22,529 nt of DNA from an uncultured Chloroflexota bacterium (GCA_937879875.1 CALFMN010000212.1:1-22529), one strand, 5' to 3'. Positions 1 through 8,443 are shown, counted from the stretch's first letter. Numbers and translations are program-made. The notes: generated from the letters alone by a model not told the origin.

Positions 1-44
1 CCAGATTGGCTTAGCTGCCTGAGCCGGTGACCCACAACTGTTGG

Positions 45-1082
45 TCACACCCCGGCGGGCTTCTCCAGCTCGCTGATGCCGGGGACGCCGGCGATACCAT
101 GCGCCGCTGAAACCGCGCGGCCGATCGCCCGCGACGTGGCCCGCGCCGCCAGCGATCCGAGCGCGATCAGGTCCGGCGGCTTGCGTCGGCCGCGCGCCGA
201 AGGCACGGCGATCGCGAACACGGTGTCCCCATCCGCGGGCGTATGCGACGGGTCGATCGCGCGCGCGAGGCCCGCGTGTCCCATCTCCGCGACGCGCAGC
301 AGTTGCGGCCGGCTGAGCGGCGCCGTCGTGGCGATCAGCACCAAGGTTGTGTTGGTGTAGCCGCTTGCCGAGAGGGCGCCGCGCCGGCGCAGCAGCTCGA
401 TCGTGTTGGGACGCCGGCCGGCGGCGTCGGGGCGAGGCCAGGCGATGCGCGTGCCCGACACCGAATCCAGGATATCGCCGTAGGCGTTGACAGCGACCAG
501 CGCTGCCACGCGCGTGCCGTCGTGCAGCCGTTCACAGGCGGAGGCAAGGCCGCCCTTCAGCGCCCGTTCGATGCCCGCCGCCTTGGCCACGGTCGCGCCG
601 GTACCTGCGCCGATGCTGCCCGCCGCGCAGTCGCCGTCCCGCGCGGCCTCACAGGCCGCGTAGCCCGCTGCCTCGCCCGGCCGGACCGCCGCGCTGCCGA
701 GGCCAAGGTCGAAGAGCACCGCCGCCGGCACGATCGGCACCTTGCCGGCGCGCGTCTCGAAGCCGATGCCGCGCTCCTCCAGATAGCGCACGACGCCCGT
801 GGCCGCCGCGAGGCCGAAGGCGCTGCCGCCCGTGAGCAGGATGGCGTGGACGCGCTCTACGGCGTTGCCCGTGCGCAGCACATCGGTCTCCCGCGTGCCC
901 GGCGCGCCGCCGCGCTGGCTGACCGCCGCGACCGCGCCTGCAGCGGGCGCCAGCACGACGGTGCAGCCCGTCGCGGCCTCGCTGTCCGTCCAGTGGCCCA
1001 CGCGCACGCCGGGAATGCCGCCGATTCCGTCGATCGGCGTGCGACGCGTCGGTCGTTTGTCAGCCACCGATGGCGCGACCAT
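45..1082 (-). CDS. P1 family peptidase, S58 (DmpA/NylC-type) self-processing hydrolase
   Basis: The 345-residue product matches the S58 (P1) family of N-terminal nucleophile hydrolases, which includes DmpA aminopeptidase, BapA and nylon oligomer hydrolase NylC. The family signature runs through the protein: an N-terminal GIGGIPGVRVGHWTD block, LLTGGSAFGL near residue 85, GAGTGATVAK near 160, NAYGD near 199 and YTNTTL near 242-247. Family members cut themselves before a Ser or Thr that becomes the nucleophile; here Asn244-Thr245 occupies the position of the NylC Asn-Thr site, so alpha and beta chains of about 244 and 101 residues are expected. No signal peptide is seen, so it is probably cytoplasmic. 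I chose ATG at 1082 over GTG at 1085 because GAGG lies 5 bases upstream of the ATG but only 2 from the GTG. It lies 83 bases downstream of the zinc-ribbon gene on the same strand. Substrate (peptide or amide) is unknown. Confidence 0.9.
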   Translation of the reverse strand: MVAPSVADKRPTRRTPIDGIGGIPGVRVGHWTDSEAATGCTVVLAPAAGAVAAVSQRGGAPGTRETDVLRTGNAVERVHAILLTGGSAFGLAAATGVVRYLEERGIGFETRAGKVPIVPAAVLFDLGLGSAAVRPGEAAGYAACEAARDGDCAAGSIGAGTGATVAKAAGIERALKGGLASACERLHDGTRVAALVAVNAYGDILDSVSGTRIAWPRPDAAGRRPNTIELLRRRGALSASGYTNTTLVLIATTAPLSRPQLLRVAEMGHAGLARAIDPSHTPADGDTVFAIAVPSARGRRKPPDLIALGSLAARATSRAIGRAVSAAHGIAGVPGISELEKPAGV

Positions 1083-1165
1083 CACATCCTCGTGCGGACC
1101 AACGCGCGCCCGCGCCGCGAGTCTACGGCACCACGACGGCCTGGAACCAGCGGCAGCGTGCCCGG

Positions 1166-2011
1166 TCAGACGCGGCGCCAGGCGTCGAACGGCGCACCGT
1201 TGGGATGCAGCGAGACGTAGGAAAAGATCAGGTTGCGGACGAGCCGGGTCATGACCTCGATGCCGTCGACGACGTTGCCCAGCGTCTCCTCGTCGGTGCT
1301 GAGCACATTGACTTCGAGCCGGCGTCCGCCGGCGCTGAGCGCGAGCGCGGCCACCTGGCCGGGCTCAATGCTGCGTCCTTCCAGCCACGCCGTCTGCTCG
1401 ATCACCGGCATCGGCGCAGCGAGGCGTTGCGCAGCGCCGACCAGTGCCCGTTCACCGACCTCCTCGAAGGCGACGAGTCGTTCCAAATCGGCGAGCGCGT
1501 CGATCAGCGCCGCGCGCACCTGCTTGCGCTCGCGGGCGTCGAGGTCGCCGGGCAGCGCGACGACCTGCTCCGCGTGCGGCAGGCCGGCGGCGTCCAGCAT
1601 TTCCCGCGGCCCATCGCTGGTCAGGCGGGCGAAAAAGTCGATCACGCGGGCACGATCGAGCTCGAACTGCAGGATGCCACGCATGATCGGCTGTCGCTCG
1701 CGGTCGATCAGGGCGTCGTACACAGCCAGCAGGTTGGACGCGGCAGCGATGAACTGCTCGTAGATGCTGATCGCCAGCAGCTTGCGGTCGGCGGTGTCGC
1801 TCAGCACGAGACCCTTGAGGCAGGCTTCGGCCACGATGATCTGTTTACGCGCCCCGAGTCTGCCGAAGCTGTCGAGAAAGTCCGCATCCAGCCCACGCAG
1901 GTAGCGATCGAAGCAGTCGAGGCAGACACGTGCATCGGCCGGTCGCGCGGCGTCAAGCAGCGTGCCGCACTCGGCACAGGTCCGTGCCGGCCGCGTGTAT
2001 GCCTCGTTCAC
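1166..2011 (-). CDS. Zinc-ribbon protein of unknown function, coupled to fpg
   Basis: The product has 281 residues and I do not recognise its family. The N-terminus carries two CxxC pairs (Cys12/Cys15 and Cys30/Cys33), the spacing of a small zinc ribbon. The remaining 240 residues look like a mostly helical soluble domain (roughly 40-170) followed by a short alpha/beta domain; no membrane segment is visible. The start is the GTG at 2011: it shares a GTGA overlap with the TGA stop of fpg (2008-2010), and a GGTGGGG purine run sits just upstream inside fpg. An in-frame ATG at 2110 would push the start 99 bases into fpg. The overlap indicates translational coupling with the DNA glycosylase, so a role near DNA repair is possible, but that is only context. 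Confidence 0.8.
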   Translation of the reverse strand: MNEAYTRPARTCAECGTLLDAARPADARVCLDCFDRYLRGLDADFLDSFGRLGARKQIIVAEACLKGLVLSDTADRKLLAISIYEQFIAAASNLLAVYDALIDRERQPIMRGILQFELDRARVIDFFARLTSDGPREMLDAAGLPHAEQVVALPGDLDARERKQVRAALIDALADLERLVAFEEVGERALVGAAQRLAAPMPVIEQTAWLEGRSIEPGQVAALALSAGGRRLEVNVLSTDEETLGNVVDGIEVMTRLVRNLIFSYVSLHPNGAPFDAWRRV

Positions 2012-2847
2012 CGTTCCCCACCCGCCGCAGCCGGTTGACAGGCCGGGCAGAAGTGCGTGCCACGCCCACCCACCACGCTCCGCGCAATCGGCGTGGCGCA
2101 ACGGTAACACGGCTCTCCCGTACGCTGGTAGACAAGCAGATGTTCGCGGTTACGCCCCTCCTGCCCGTAGGCGTTGACAAAGTCGCGCAGCGTCGTGCCG
2201 AAGTTGCCCAGCCCCTTCTCCAGCACTTCCCGTATGGCGGCATGCAGCCGCGTCAGTTCAGCGGCAGACAGTGAACCGGCCGGCCGCGACGGATGCACGC
2301 CGGCCAGGTGCAGCGCCTCGTCGACGTAGATATTGCCCAGACCGGCCAAACGACGTTGGTCGAGCAGCAGGGACTTCACGGGCGCCGATCGCCCGGCACA
2401 GGCAGCCGCCAGCGCCGCCGGAGTGAACGCATCCGACAACGGTTCGGGGCCAAGCCTGGCCTCCAGCTCGGAGAGATCATCCGCGAGTTGCCAGGTGCCG
2501 AAGCGGCGCACGTCGCGCCAGCGCAGCTCGTTGCCATCGTCGAGCAGGATCGCCGCGCGAAAGTAGTCGCCCTCCGGCGCGGTTTGCGGCTCGACTTCGA
2601 TGCGGCCGGTCATGCGCAAATGCATGATCAGGCTGCGGCCGTCGCCCAACGGCAGGATTAAGTACTTGCCGCGGCGGCGCGCCGCGGTGACGCGGCGGCC
2701 GACCAGCGCAGCGCGAAACGCTTCGGGCGGCGCCCCTTGCAGCAGGCGGTGCCCCGCCGGCGTGAAGCGGACGTCACTGATGCGTCGCCCAACGACGGCC
2801 GGCTCCAGCCCACGCCGGACGGTTTCGACTTCGGGAAGCTCGGGCAT
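2008..2847 (-). CDS. mutM: Formamidopyrimidine-DNA glycosylase (Fpg/MutM)
   Basis: The protein (279 residues, normal for the family) removes oxidised purines such as 8-oxoguanine from DNA and nicks the abasic site by beta,delta-elimination. It begins with the canonical PELPEVETV; after Met removal Pro1 is the Schiff-base nucleophile and the following Glu (Glu3 of the unprocessed chain) is the general acid. Lys61 in RRGKYL corresponds to the conserved Lys57 of E. coli. The helix-two-turn-helix region contains LAGLGNIYVDEAL near residue 170. A C-terminal zinc finger has Cys247/Cys250 and Cys267/Cys270 with the DNA-binding Arg262 in GGRGTHFC. All catalytic elements are present. It follows polA by 19 bases and overlaps the next gene by 4 bases, so the three are likely one transcript. 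The Shine-Dalgarno is weak. Confidence 0.97.
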   Translation of the reverse strand: MPELPEVETVRRGLEPAVVGRRISDVRFTPAGHRLLQGAPPEAFRAALVGRRVTAARRRGKYLILPLGDGRSLIMHLRMTGRIEVEPQTAPEGDYFRAAILLDDGNELRWRDVRRFGTWQLADDLSELEARLGPEPLSDAFTPAALAAACAGRSAPVKSLLLDQRRLAGLGNIYVDEALHLAGVHPSRPAGSLSAAELTRLHAAIREVLEKGLGNFGTTLRDFVNAYGQEGRNREHLLVYQRTGEPCYRCATPIARSVVGGRGTHFCPACQPAAAGGER

Positions 2848-2866
2848 GGTTAGCCGCCCGCGCGGC

Positions 2867-5620
2867 TTACTCCATCTCGCCCCAGTTGGCGCCGGTCTTC
2901 ATCTCGACCTTCAGCGGCACCGACAGCTCCATCGCGCCGCACATCTGGCGGCTCAGCAGCTCGCGCACCGCCTCCAGCTCTGCCGGCGGGCCTTCACAGA
3001 TCAACTCGTCGTGAACTTGCAGAATCATCCGGGAAGTCAGCGCACTCTCGCGCAACTCGGCGTGGATGCGGTTCATGGCGATCTTGATGATGTCGGCGTT
3101 GCTGCCCTGGATCGGATGATTGATCGCCTGCCGCTCCGCCTGCTGGCGCAGGTTGAAATTGCTGGAGTTGATGTCGTGCAGGTAGCGGCGGCGCCCAAGC
3201 AGCGTCTCTGCATAGCCAATCTGCCGGGTGCGAGCGATCGTGTCGTCGATGTAACGCTTGATGCCGGGATAGCGGTCGAAGTAGTTGCCGATGAAATCGC
3301 GCGCCTCGGCCATGTTCATCTCGGTGCGGTTGGAGAGGCCCATCGCCGAGAGGCCGTAGATCACGGCGAAGTTGACCGTCTTTGCCAGGTTGCGCTGGCT
3401 GGGGTTGACCTCCTCGATCGGCACGCCGAACAGATCGGCAGCCGTCGCGCGGTGAATGTCCTGGTCGTTGCGGAAGGCTTCGACCAGCCGCGGCTCCTGC
3501 GTGACGTGCGCCAGAATGCGCAGTTCGATCTGCGAATAGTCGGCGGCGAGGAAGCGCATCGGCCGTTCACCGGCCGGGTCGCGCGCGACGAACGCCCGCC
3601 GCACGCGCCGCCCCAGCTCGGTGCGCACGGGAATGTTTTGTAGATTCGGGTCCACAGACGAGAGCCGGCCGGTGGCGGCTGTCGTCTGGTTGTAGTTCGT
3701 ATGGATGCGGCCCGTGCGCGGGTCGATCATGCCGGGCAGCGCGTCGATATAGGTGGACTTCAGCTTGGCGACCTGCCGGTACTCCAGGATCTGCTCCACC
3801 AGCGGGTGCATGCCGCGCAGCCCCTCGAGCGCCTGCGCGTCCGTCGTGTAGCCCTGCGTCGTCTTGCGCGTCTTCGGCAGGCCCAGCTCTTCGAACAGCA
3901 CCTGGCTGAGCTGTTTGGGCGAGCCGAGGTTGAACTGATGCCCCACGCTCTCGTGGATCGCCGCTTCGATGCGCTGCAGGTCATCGGTCAGCGTGCGCGA
4001 CATTTCACGCAGCGTTTCGACGTCAACCGCGACACCGCGCCGCTCCATCGCCATCAGCGTGCCGATCAACGGCAGCTCGATCGTACGGTAGAGTCGCGTG
4101 AGCCCGCGCTCCTCGACCGCCTGCTCGATCGGCTCGCGCAAGCGGCCGGTGAAGTCGGCGTCGGCCGCGGCGTAGGGCGCAGCGGAAGCGATCGACACCT
4201 GCGCCATGCTGAGCTGCTTGCTGCCCGTGCCGATCAGCTCCGTGATCGGCGTCATGCGCGCCCCGAAGAACTCGAGCGCCAGCGACTTCAGGCCGATGTC
4301 GCGGTCGCCCAGCAGATAGGCGGCGATCATCGTGTCCGAGTCGACGCCGTCGAGCACGAGCCCGGCGCCCGCCAGCACCTCGAGGTCGAACTTGGCGTTG
4401 TGCGCGGCCTTCTGGATCGAAGTATCCGTGAACAGCAGCCGCAGCCGCTCCACCACGGCCTCTACGCCGAGTTGCTCGGGGCTTTCGAGATCCGGCAGAT
4501 GGCCGACGGGAATGTAGCAGGAGGCGCCGGGCGCCCAGGAGAGCGAGATGCCGACCAGGTTGGTGGCGATGGCGTTGGTGCTCGTCGTCTCGGTATCGAA
4601 GGCAAAGCTGCCAGCGGCCCGAATCGCCGCGATCACCTCGTCCAACGCGTCGAGCGATGTGATCGTGCGGTACTCGACCGGGGCTGCGCCCGATTCCACC
4701 TGCGCCACTGGACGGATTGAAGGCAGCGCGGCCGTCGGCAGCCGGTTCAGCAGCGTGCGGAACTCCAGGGCCATGAACAGGTCTTCAACCTTACTCCGAT
4801 CGTAGTCGTGAACTTGTGTGGTGTCTGTGGAGAACTGCACCGGCGCGTCGGTCACGATCGTCGCCATTTCGCGGCAGTGCAGCGCGACCTCGCGGTTTTC
4901 GCGCAGCAACTCTTGCAGGCGAGCCGGCGTGACCTCGGCCAGCCGCTCGTACATGCCGGGCACGCTGCCGAAGGTCTGGATCAGCTTGACCGCGGTCTTT
5001 TCGCCGATCCCCTTCACGCCGGAGAGGTTGTCTGAAGTATCGCCCTTCAGCCCTTTGAGATCCGGGATCTGCGTCGGCCGCACGCCGTACCGTGCGATCA
5101 CCTGCTCCTCATCATAAAGCAGCGTGTCGTGCTGATAGAGCCGGTACATGAAGACGCGCACCAGATCGTCGCGCACGAGCTGCAGGAGGTCGCTGTCGAG
5201 CGTGACGATGTACGTCTCGATGCCCAGCTTCTCTGCCTGCAAGGCGACCGTGCCGAGCACGTCGTCGGCCTCGAAGCCCTCCGCTTCGTAGATCGGAATG
5301 TTGAAAGCCGCGATCAGCTCGCGCACGCGTGTGAACTGGTGGTGCAGATCCTCGGGCATCGGCGGCCGGTGCGCTTTGTAGCTTTCGGCCTTGAGATGAC
5401 GAAACGTGGGCGCCGGAAAGTCCATCGCCACGGCGATGTGCGTGGGCTGCAGGTTGTTCATCACGCTGAGCAGCGTGTTGGCGAAGCCGTAGACGGCGGT
5501 CGTCACCTCGCCGGTCGTGGAGACGGAGAGCGGATGATCCTTCTGCGCCCAATAGGCGCGAAAGACGATGGCGAAGCCGTCGAGGATGACGAGGCGGGGC
5601 GGCGCTGCGTTTCCGTTCAC
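2867..5620 (-). CDS. polA: DNA polymerase I
   Basis: This is a full three-domain family A polymerase of 917 residues for gap filling and Okazaki fragment processing. Residues 1-300 form the 5' nuclease, with acidic residues in ILDG (Asp14), AMDF (Asp67), EADD (119-120), LDSD (142, 144) and KGDTSDN. Residues about 335-495 form the 3'-5' exonuclease with intact DTET (Asp342, Glu344), HNAKFD (Asp412) and YxxxD (Tyr483, Asp487), so proofreading should work. Residues about 505-917 form the polymerase with DYSQIEL (Asp694), the O-helix NLAKTVNFAVIYG and QVHDEL (Asp871). The start is GTG at 5620: upstream reading frame is intergenic repeat DNA, and the family start matches here. No Shine-Dalgarno precedes it; a TGCTATACT box ends 6 bases upstream, suggesting a leaderless mRNA. 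Confidence 0.97.
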   Translation of the reverse strand: MNGNAAPPRLVILDGFAIVFRAYWAQKDHPLSVSTTGEVTTAVYGFANTLLSVMNNLQPTHIAVAMDFPAPTFRHLKAESYKAHRPPMPEDLHHQFTRVRELIAAFNIPIYEAEGFEADDVLGTVALQAEKLGIETYIVTLDSDLLQLVRDDLVRVFMYRLYQHDTLLYDEEQVIARYGVRPTQIPDLKGLKGDTSDNLSGVKGIGEKTAVKLIQTFGSVPGMYERLAEVTPARLQELLRENREVALHCREMATIVTDAPVQFSTDTTQVHDYDRSKVEDLFMALEFRTLLNRLPTAALPSIRPVAQVESGAAPVEYRTITSLDALDEVIAAIRAAGSFAFDTETTSTNAIATNLVGISLSWAPGASCYIPVGHLPDLESPEQLGVEAVVERLRLLFTDTSIQKAAHNAKFDLEVLAGAGLVLDGVDSDTMIAAYLLGDRDIGLKSLALEFFGARMTPITELIGTGSKQLSMAQVSIASAAPYAAADADFTGRLREPIEQAVEERGLTRLYRTIELPLIGTLMAMERRGVAVDVETLREMSRTLTDDLQRIEAAIHESVGHQFNLGSPKQLSQVLFEELGLPKTRKTTQGYTTDAQALEGLRGMHPLVEQILEYRQVAKLKSTYIDALPGMIDPRTGRIHTNYNQTTAATGRLSSVDPNLQNIPVRTELGRRVRRAFVARDPAGERPMRFLAADYSQIELRILAHVTQEPRLVEAFRNDQDIHRATAADLFGVPIEEVNPSQRNLAKTVNFAVIYGLSAMGLSNRTEMNMAEARDFIGNYFDRYPGIKRYIDDTIARTRQIGYAETLLGRRRYLHDINSSNFNLRQQAERQAINHPIQGSNADIIKIAMNRIHAELRESALTSRMILQVHDELICEGPPAELEAVRELLSRQMCGAMELSVPLKVEMKTGANWGEME

Positions 5621-5626
5621 CGCCCG

Positions 5627-5635
5627 AGTATAGCA
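5627..5635 (-). promoter_or_regulatory. Extended -10 promoter element of polA
   Basis: On the minus strand this reads TGCTATACT, a near-consensus extended -10 box. Only 6 bases separate it from the polA GTG, so transcription would begin at or within a base or two of the start codon. No clear -35 hexamer is visible 17 bases further upstream. Confidence 0.5.
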
Positions 5636-5701
5636 CCGGCCCGGCGGCGATTGGAGCATCTGTTCGGCCCGAGCGATGCGAGGGCAACGGACAACGAGAC
5701 T

Positions 5702-5931
5702 GCGCGGGGCGCCTAACCCCGCTTTGGCTGAAGCCAAAGCTCCCTTCCCGACACGGGAAGGGTCACGGTTTGAGGACTTACAAACGAGTGGGAGACGAAC
5801 CCTCCGCTTGTCCCACAAGGACACCCGAGCCTCGCCGCCGTCCGGCGCCGACGGAAGCGCTCCGGAAGTCCCTTTCCCGCCTCGGGAAGGGACAGACGCC
5901 GCTTGCGGCGTCAGGGTTAGGTGCCCCGTGC
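5702..5931. repeat. MITE-like palindromic element with 20-bp terminal inverted repeats
   Basis: A 230-bp non-coding element lies between polA and the monooxygenase gene. Its ends are inverted repeats (5702-5721 and 5912-5931) that match at 17 of 20 positions, with core GGGGC(G/A)CCTAACCC. Just inside each end is a perfect 8-bp hairpin: GCTTTGGC/GCCAAAGC (5721-5740) on the left and GACGCCGC/GCGGCGTC (5895-5912) on the right. Next comes a CCCTTCCCG/CGGGAAGGG hairpin on each side (5742-5762; 5869-5892 with one bulged T). The centre (5763-5868) contains no convincing gene. No target-site duplication is obvious. The mirror layout suggests a non-autonomous mobile repeat or a structured intergenic repeat family; copies elsewhere in the genome would decide. 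The rest of the gap (5621-5701 and 5932-6090) shows nothing beyond the polA promoter box. Confidence 0.7.
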
Positions 5932-6090
5932 GGCCTCGGCGCTTTTGCTCCTGGATGCCGCAGAATCTGGCCCATATGCTCGGAGTCACGGGCGCCGTTG
6001 GCGGCGACGGCGAGAGGCGCGGCGCAACACCGCCCGCGTGCAGACCACTCTGCTTCGTCCTGGAACGAGTGCCTACCTGGTTCCTCAGGG

Positions 6091-7542
6091 TCAATCTTCA
6101 CGCCGGAGAAACACTTTGATCCGTTCCTTGTACGGCTCTTTGTCGTACGTCGAGTACAGCGTGCTGTAGTTGCGCACCGGATCGCCGAAGAAAAAGCGCT
6201 CGTACAACACCTGCCGCGAGCCGAACGAGCTGCAGGCCGCGTCCCACGCCAGGCGGAACAGCCGCACCCGATCGCACCCGCCCGCGTTCGCCGCCTGATA
6301 GAAGCGCTCGATATCGCCCGCGATCGGACTATCCAGATCGGCGAGCGACGGCGTCGCCATCAGTCCGCTGGCGCCGAGCAGTTGCAGGATCTCGATCATA
6401 CGCGGATACATCTTCGGGAAGACGTTGCGGGCGATATCCAGCGGCGCCCGCGCCGGGCACATCACACCCCACTCATCGAGGGCGGCGTCTGCCTCACCGG
6501 CACGCAGGCAGGCACGCATCGTTTCGAGATAGGTGATGATCTCCGCGACCTTCTCCTGCACATGCTGGAAGCCATCTACGCCGATCGTCTCGACCATCAG
6601 GCTCGCCAGACCGAGGATGAACTCGGCCTTGGCGACGTTCTTCGTCACCACCTGGTGCATCATGTGCACGATCGCATTGGTCTTGCCGTAGGCGCCGTTG
6701 CACTTCGCCACGTCGCCCAGCAGGAAGACGCGCTCCCAGGGCACGCGCACGTCGTCGAAGACGACCACGCAGTCCATCTCCTCATAGCGCGCCGCTAACG
6801 GATGGTCGAACACCGGCCCGCCGATGTCGAAGCTGTCGCGGCAGATAAAGCGCAGGCCCGGCGCGTCGCAGGGAATCGAGAAGGCGAAGGCGTAGGGCCG
6901 ATCCTCGGGCTGCCCTTTGAGCACCGTGGACGGGAAGACGGCCAGCTCGTCCGAGAGCGGCGCCAGCGTGGCCAACATGCGCGCGCCGCGCACGACGACG
7001 CCGGCAGCGGTCTCCTTGACGACGACGGCGGTGAGCTGGGGATCGGCCTGGCCCGCCGGGCCGGCTGCGCGATTCGCCTGCGGATTGATCAGGGTATGCG
7101 TGAGGCAGAGATCGCGGTCGCGGATCAACGCGTAGTAGCGGCGCACGTTGCCGGCGAAGTCGTGCTCGCCGTCCCCGAAGTAGCTCGCCGCGGCGGCGAA
7201 GGCCATGAAACTGCTGTTGAGATAGTCCGGCGTGCGCCCCATCATGCCGCCGGTATCGGCCGCCCAGCGATACATCATGCGGCGGCGGCGCAGCAGGTCA
7301 TCCTGCGTGCGTGGAATCAGGAAAGACATGCCGAAGCGCTCGCCCGACTCGGCGCCGATGCAGGTCATCTCGTCGCGCAGCGCAGGGTCGTGCTGCATGT
7401 CGTACAAGCGTGCCAGCGAGCGGGCGCCGTTCTTGAATGCCGAATGCGCCGTCACATCTTCGACGCGTTCGCCGCCGATCCAGACCTCGCGGCGCGTCGC
7501 CTTCAGTCCGGCAAGGTACTCCGCGCCCGTGCGTGCGCCCAT
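6091..7542 (-). CDS. 4-hydroxyphenylacetate 3-hydroxylase (HpaB) family FADH2-dependent monooxygenase
   Basis: The 483-residue protein has the length and layout of the large oxygenase component of two-component flavin monooxygenases, which use FADH2 from a separate reductase to hydroxylate a phenol or related aromatic. Sequence signs are GRTPDY (Arg103, Tyr107) and LTHTLINPQANR (His149), matching the Arg-Tyr-His set known to act at the HpaB active site; VVVRGARMLATLAPLSDE near residue 190; and FDDVRVPWERVFLLGD near 280. The C-terminal half is the helical acyl-CoA-dehydrogenase-like bundle. The ATG at 7542 is preceded by a strong GGAGGAG (7552-7558 on the plus strand) 9 bases away. The flavin reductase gene is divergent, 226 bases away, and is a plausible partner. 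No other aromatic-degradation gene is in the window, so the substrate is unknown. Related members also act as decarboxylases or dehydratases (for example 4-hydroxybutyryl-CoA dehydratase), but the Fe-S cysteines of those are not evident. Confidence 0.88.
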   Translation of the reverse strand: MGARTGAEYLAGLKATRREVWIGGERVEDVTAHSAFKNGARSLARLYDMQHDPALRDEMTCIGAESGERFGMSFLIPRTQDDLLRRRRMMYRWAADTGGMMGRTPDYLNSSFMAFAAAASYFGDGEHDFAGNVRRYYALIRDRDLCLTHTLINPQANRAAGPAGQADPQLTAVVVKETAAGVVVRGARMLATLAPLSDELAVFPSTVLKGQPEDRPYAFAFSIPCDAPGLRFICRDSFDIGGPVFDHPLAARYEEMDCVVVFDDVRVPWERVFLLGDVAKCNGAYGKTNAIVHMMHQVVTKNVAKAEFILGLASLMVETIGVDGFQHVQEKVAEIITYLETMRACLRAGEADAALDEWGVMCPARAPLDIARNVFPKMYPRMIEILQLLGASGLMATPSLADLDSPIAGDIERFYQAANAGGCDRVRLFRLAWDAACSSFGSRQVLYERFFFGDPVRNYSTLYSTYDKEPYKERIKVFLRRED

Positions 7543-7768
7543 CGCTCGTCGCTCCTCCGTATGCCTGCATGCCGGGTGTGCCGTCGCGGCGAGGCCTTCC
7601 AGGCTTCACAGTAGAACCGCCGCGAGCACGCTGACAAGGACGGGCTGACGCCGCGCGCCGGGCGCCGGCAGCGGGCGCACGGCCTGCCGCGGCGGCCCTC
7701 GTTTCGGGCGGCCGCGCACGGTACAGTGGGTGCGAGCCGGCCTGTGCCCCAGGGCCGAGGAGCTGCCA

Positions 7769-8416
7769 ATGACGGACGCTGCCCGTCACCGCGCCTTTGA
7801 TCCCGCGACGCTGTCTTCGAACGATGCCTATCACCTGCTCAACGCCGTCGTCGTGCCGCGGCCGATCGGCTGGGTCTCGACGCTCAGCGACCAGGGCGTG
7901 GCGAACATTGCGCCGCACAGCTATTTCAATGTGCTCTCAGCCGACCCGCCGACGGTGTTCTTCTCCAGCAGCGGTGTCAAAGACTCGCTGCGCAACGCGC
8001 GCTTCACCGGCGACTTCGTGGTCAACGTGGTCGGCGAGGAGCTGGCCGAAGCGATGAATCTGACATCTGCTGACTTTCCACCGGGCGAAAGCGAGTTCGC
8101 CGCCGCCGGTCTCACGGCGGTAGCCTCGGATCTCGTGCGGGCGCCGCGGCTGCTGGAGGCGCCGGCGAGCCTGGAGTGCCGGGTGACGCAGGTTATCGAG
8201 ATCGGCCGCGGGCCGAGCCACGTCGTGATCGGCGAAGTCGTGCGCATTCACGTGGCCGAGATGGCGCTCGTCAACGGCCACGTCGATGTCTCCCGCTTCC
8301 GCCCGCTGGGCCGGCTCAGCGGCTCCGGTTATGTCTATTCACGCGAGTTCCTGCAGATGCCGCGGCCGACGTACGCGGGCCTGGTCGAGGCCGGCACGGT
8401 ACGCCCGGCGAAGTAG
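7769..8416 (+). CDS. Flavin reductase family protein (FMN-binding split barrel)
   Basis: The 215-residue product belongs to the flavin reductase-like (DIM6/NTAB, HpaC-related) split-barrel family, which binds FMN or FAD and passes reduced flavin to partner oxygenases. The family core is clear: VVPRPIGWVSTLSDQGVANIAPHSYFN at residues about 28-54 (cited in pieces: PRPIGWVST, NIAPHSYFN), then KDSLRN and TGDFVVNVV near 71-88, and a flavin-side GPSHVVIGEVV strand near 150. The ATG at 7769 has GAGGAG (7757-7762) 6 bases upstream; an in-frame GTG at 7730 lacks one. It stands head-to-head with the HpaB-type oxygenase. It is the longer form of the family (over 200 residues), so assignment as that enzyme's reductase is inference. 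Confidence 0.85.
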   Translation: MTDAARHRAFDPATLSSNDAYHLLNAVVVPRPIGWVSTLSDQGVANIAPHSYFNVLSADPPTVFFSSSGVKDSLRNARFTGDFVVNVVGEELAEAMNLTSADFPPGESEFAAAGLTAVASDLVRAPRLLEAPASLECRVTQVIEIGRGPSHVVIGEVVRIHVAEMALVNGHVDVSRFRPLGRLSGSGYVYSREFLQMPRPTYAGLVEAGTVRPAK

Positions 8417-8443
8417 CGTTCGCAGCGCCCAGCCGCGCGACGA

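Noticed and set aside
27..48. Hairpin GTGACC/GGTCAC at the end of the S58 peptidase gene
   Set aside because: Only a 6-bp stem with a 10-base loop, overlapping the stop codon and without a T-run; too weak to call a terminator.
243..2038. Long plus-strand open frames opposite the peptidase and zinc-ribbon genes
   Set aside because: They are Arg/Ala/His-rich mirror frames without motifs or ribosome sites; the minus-strand genes explain the region.
5690..5945. Target-site duplication around the MITE-like element
   Set aside because: I compared the flanks of both ends and saw no matching direct repeat.
5621..6094. In-frame 158-residue N-terminal extension of DNA polymerase I
   Set aside because: It runs through the palindromic repeat element, has no family similarity, and the normal Pol I start matches the GTG at 5620.
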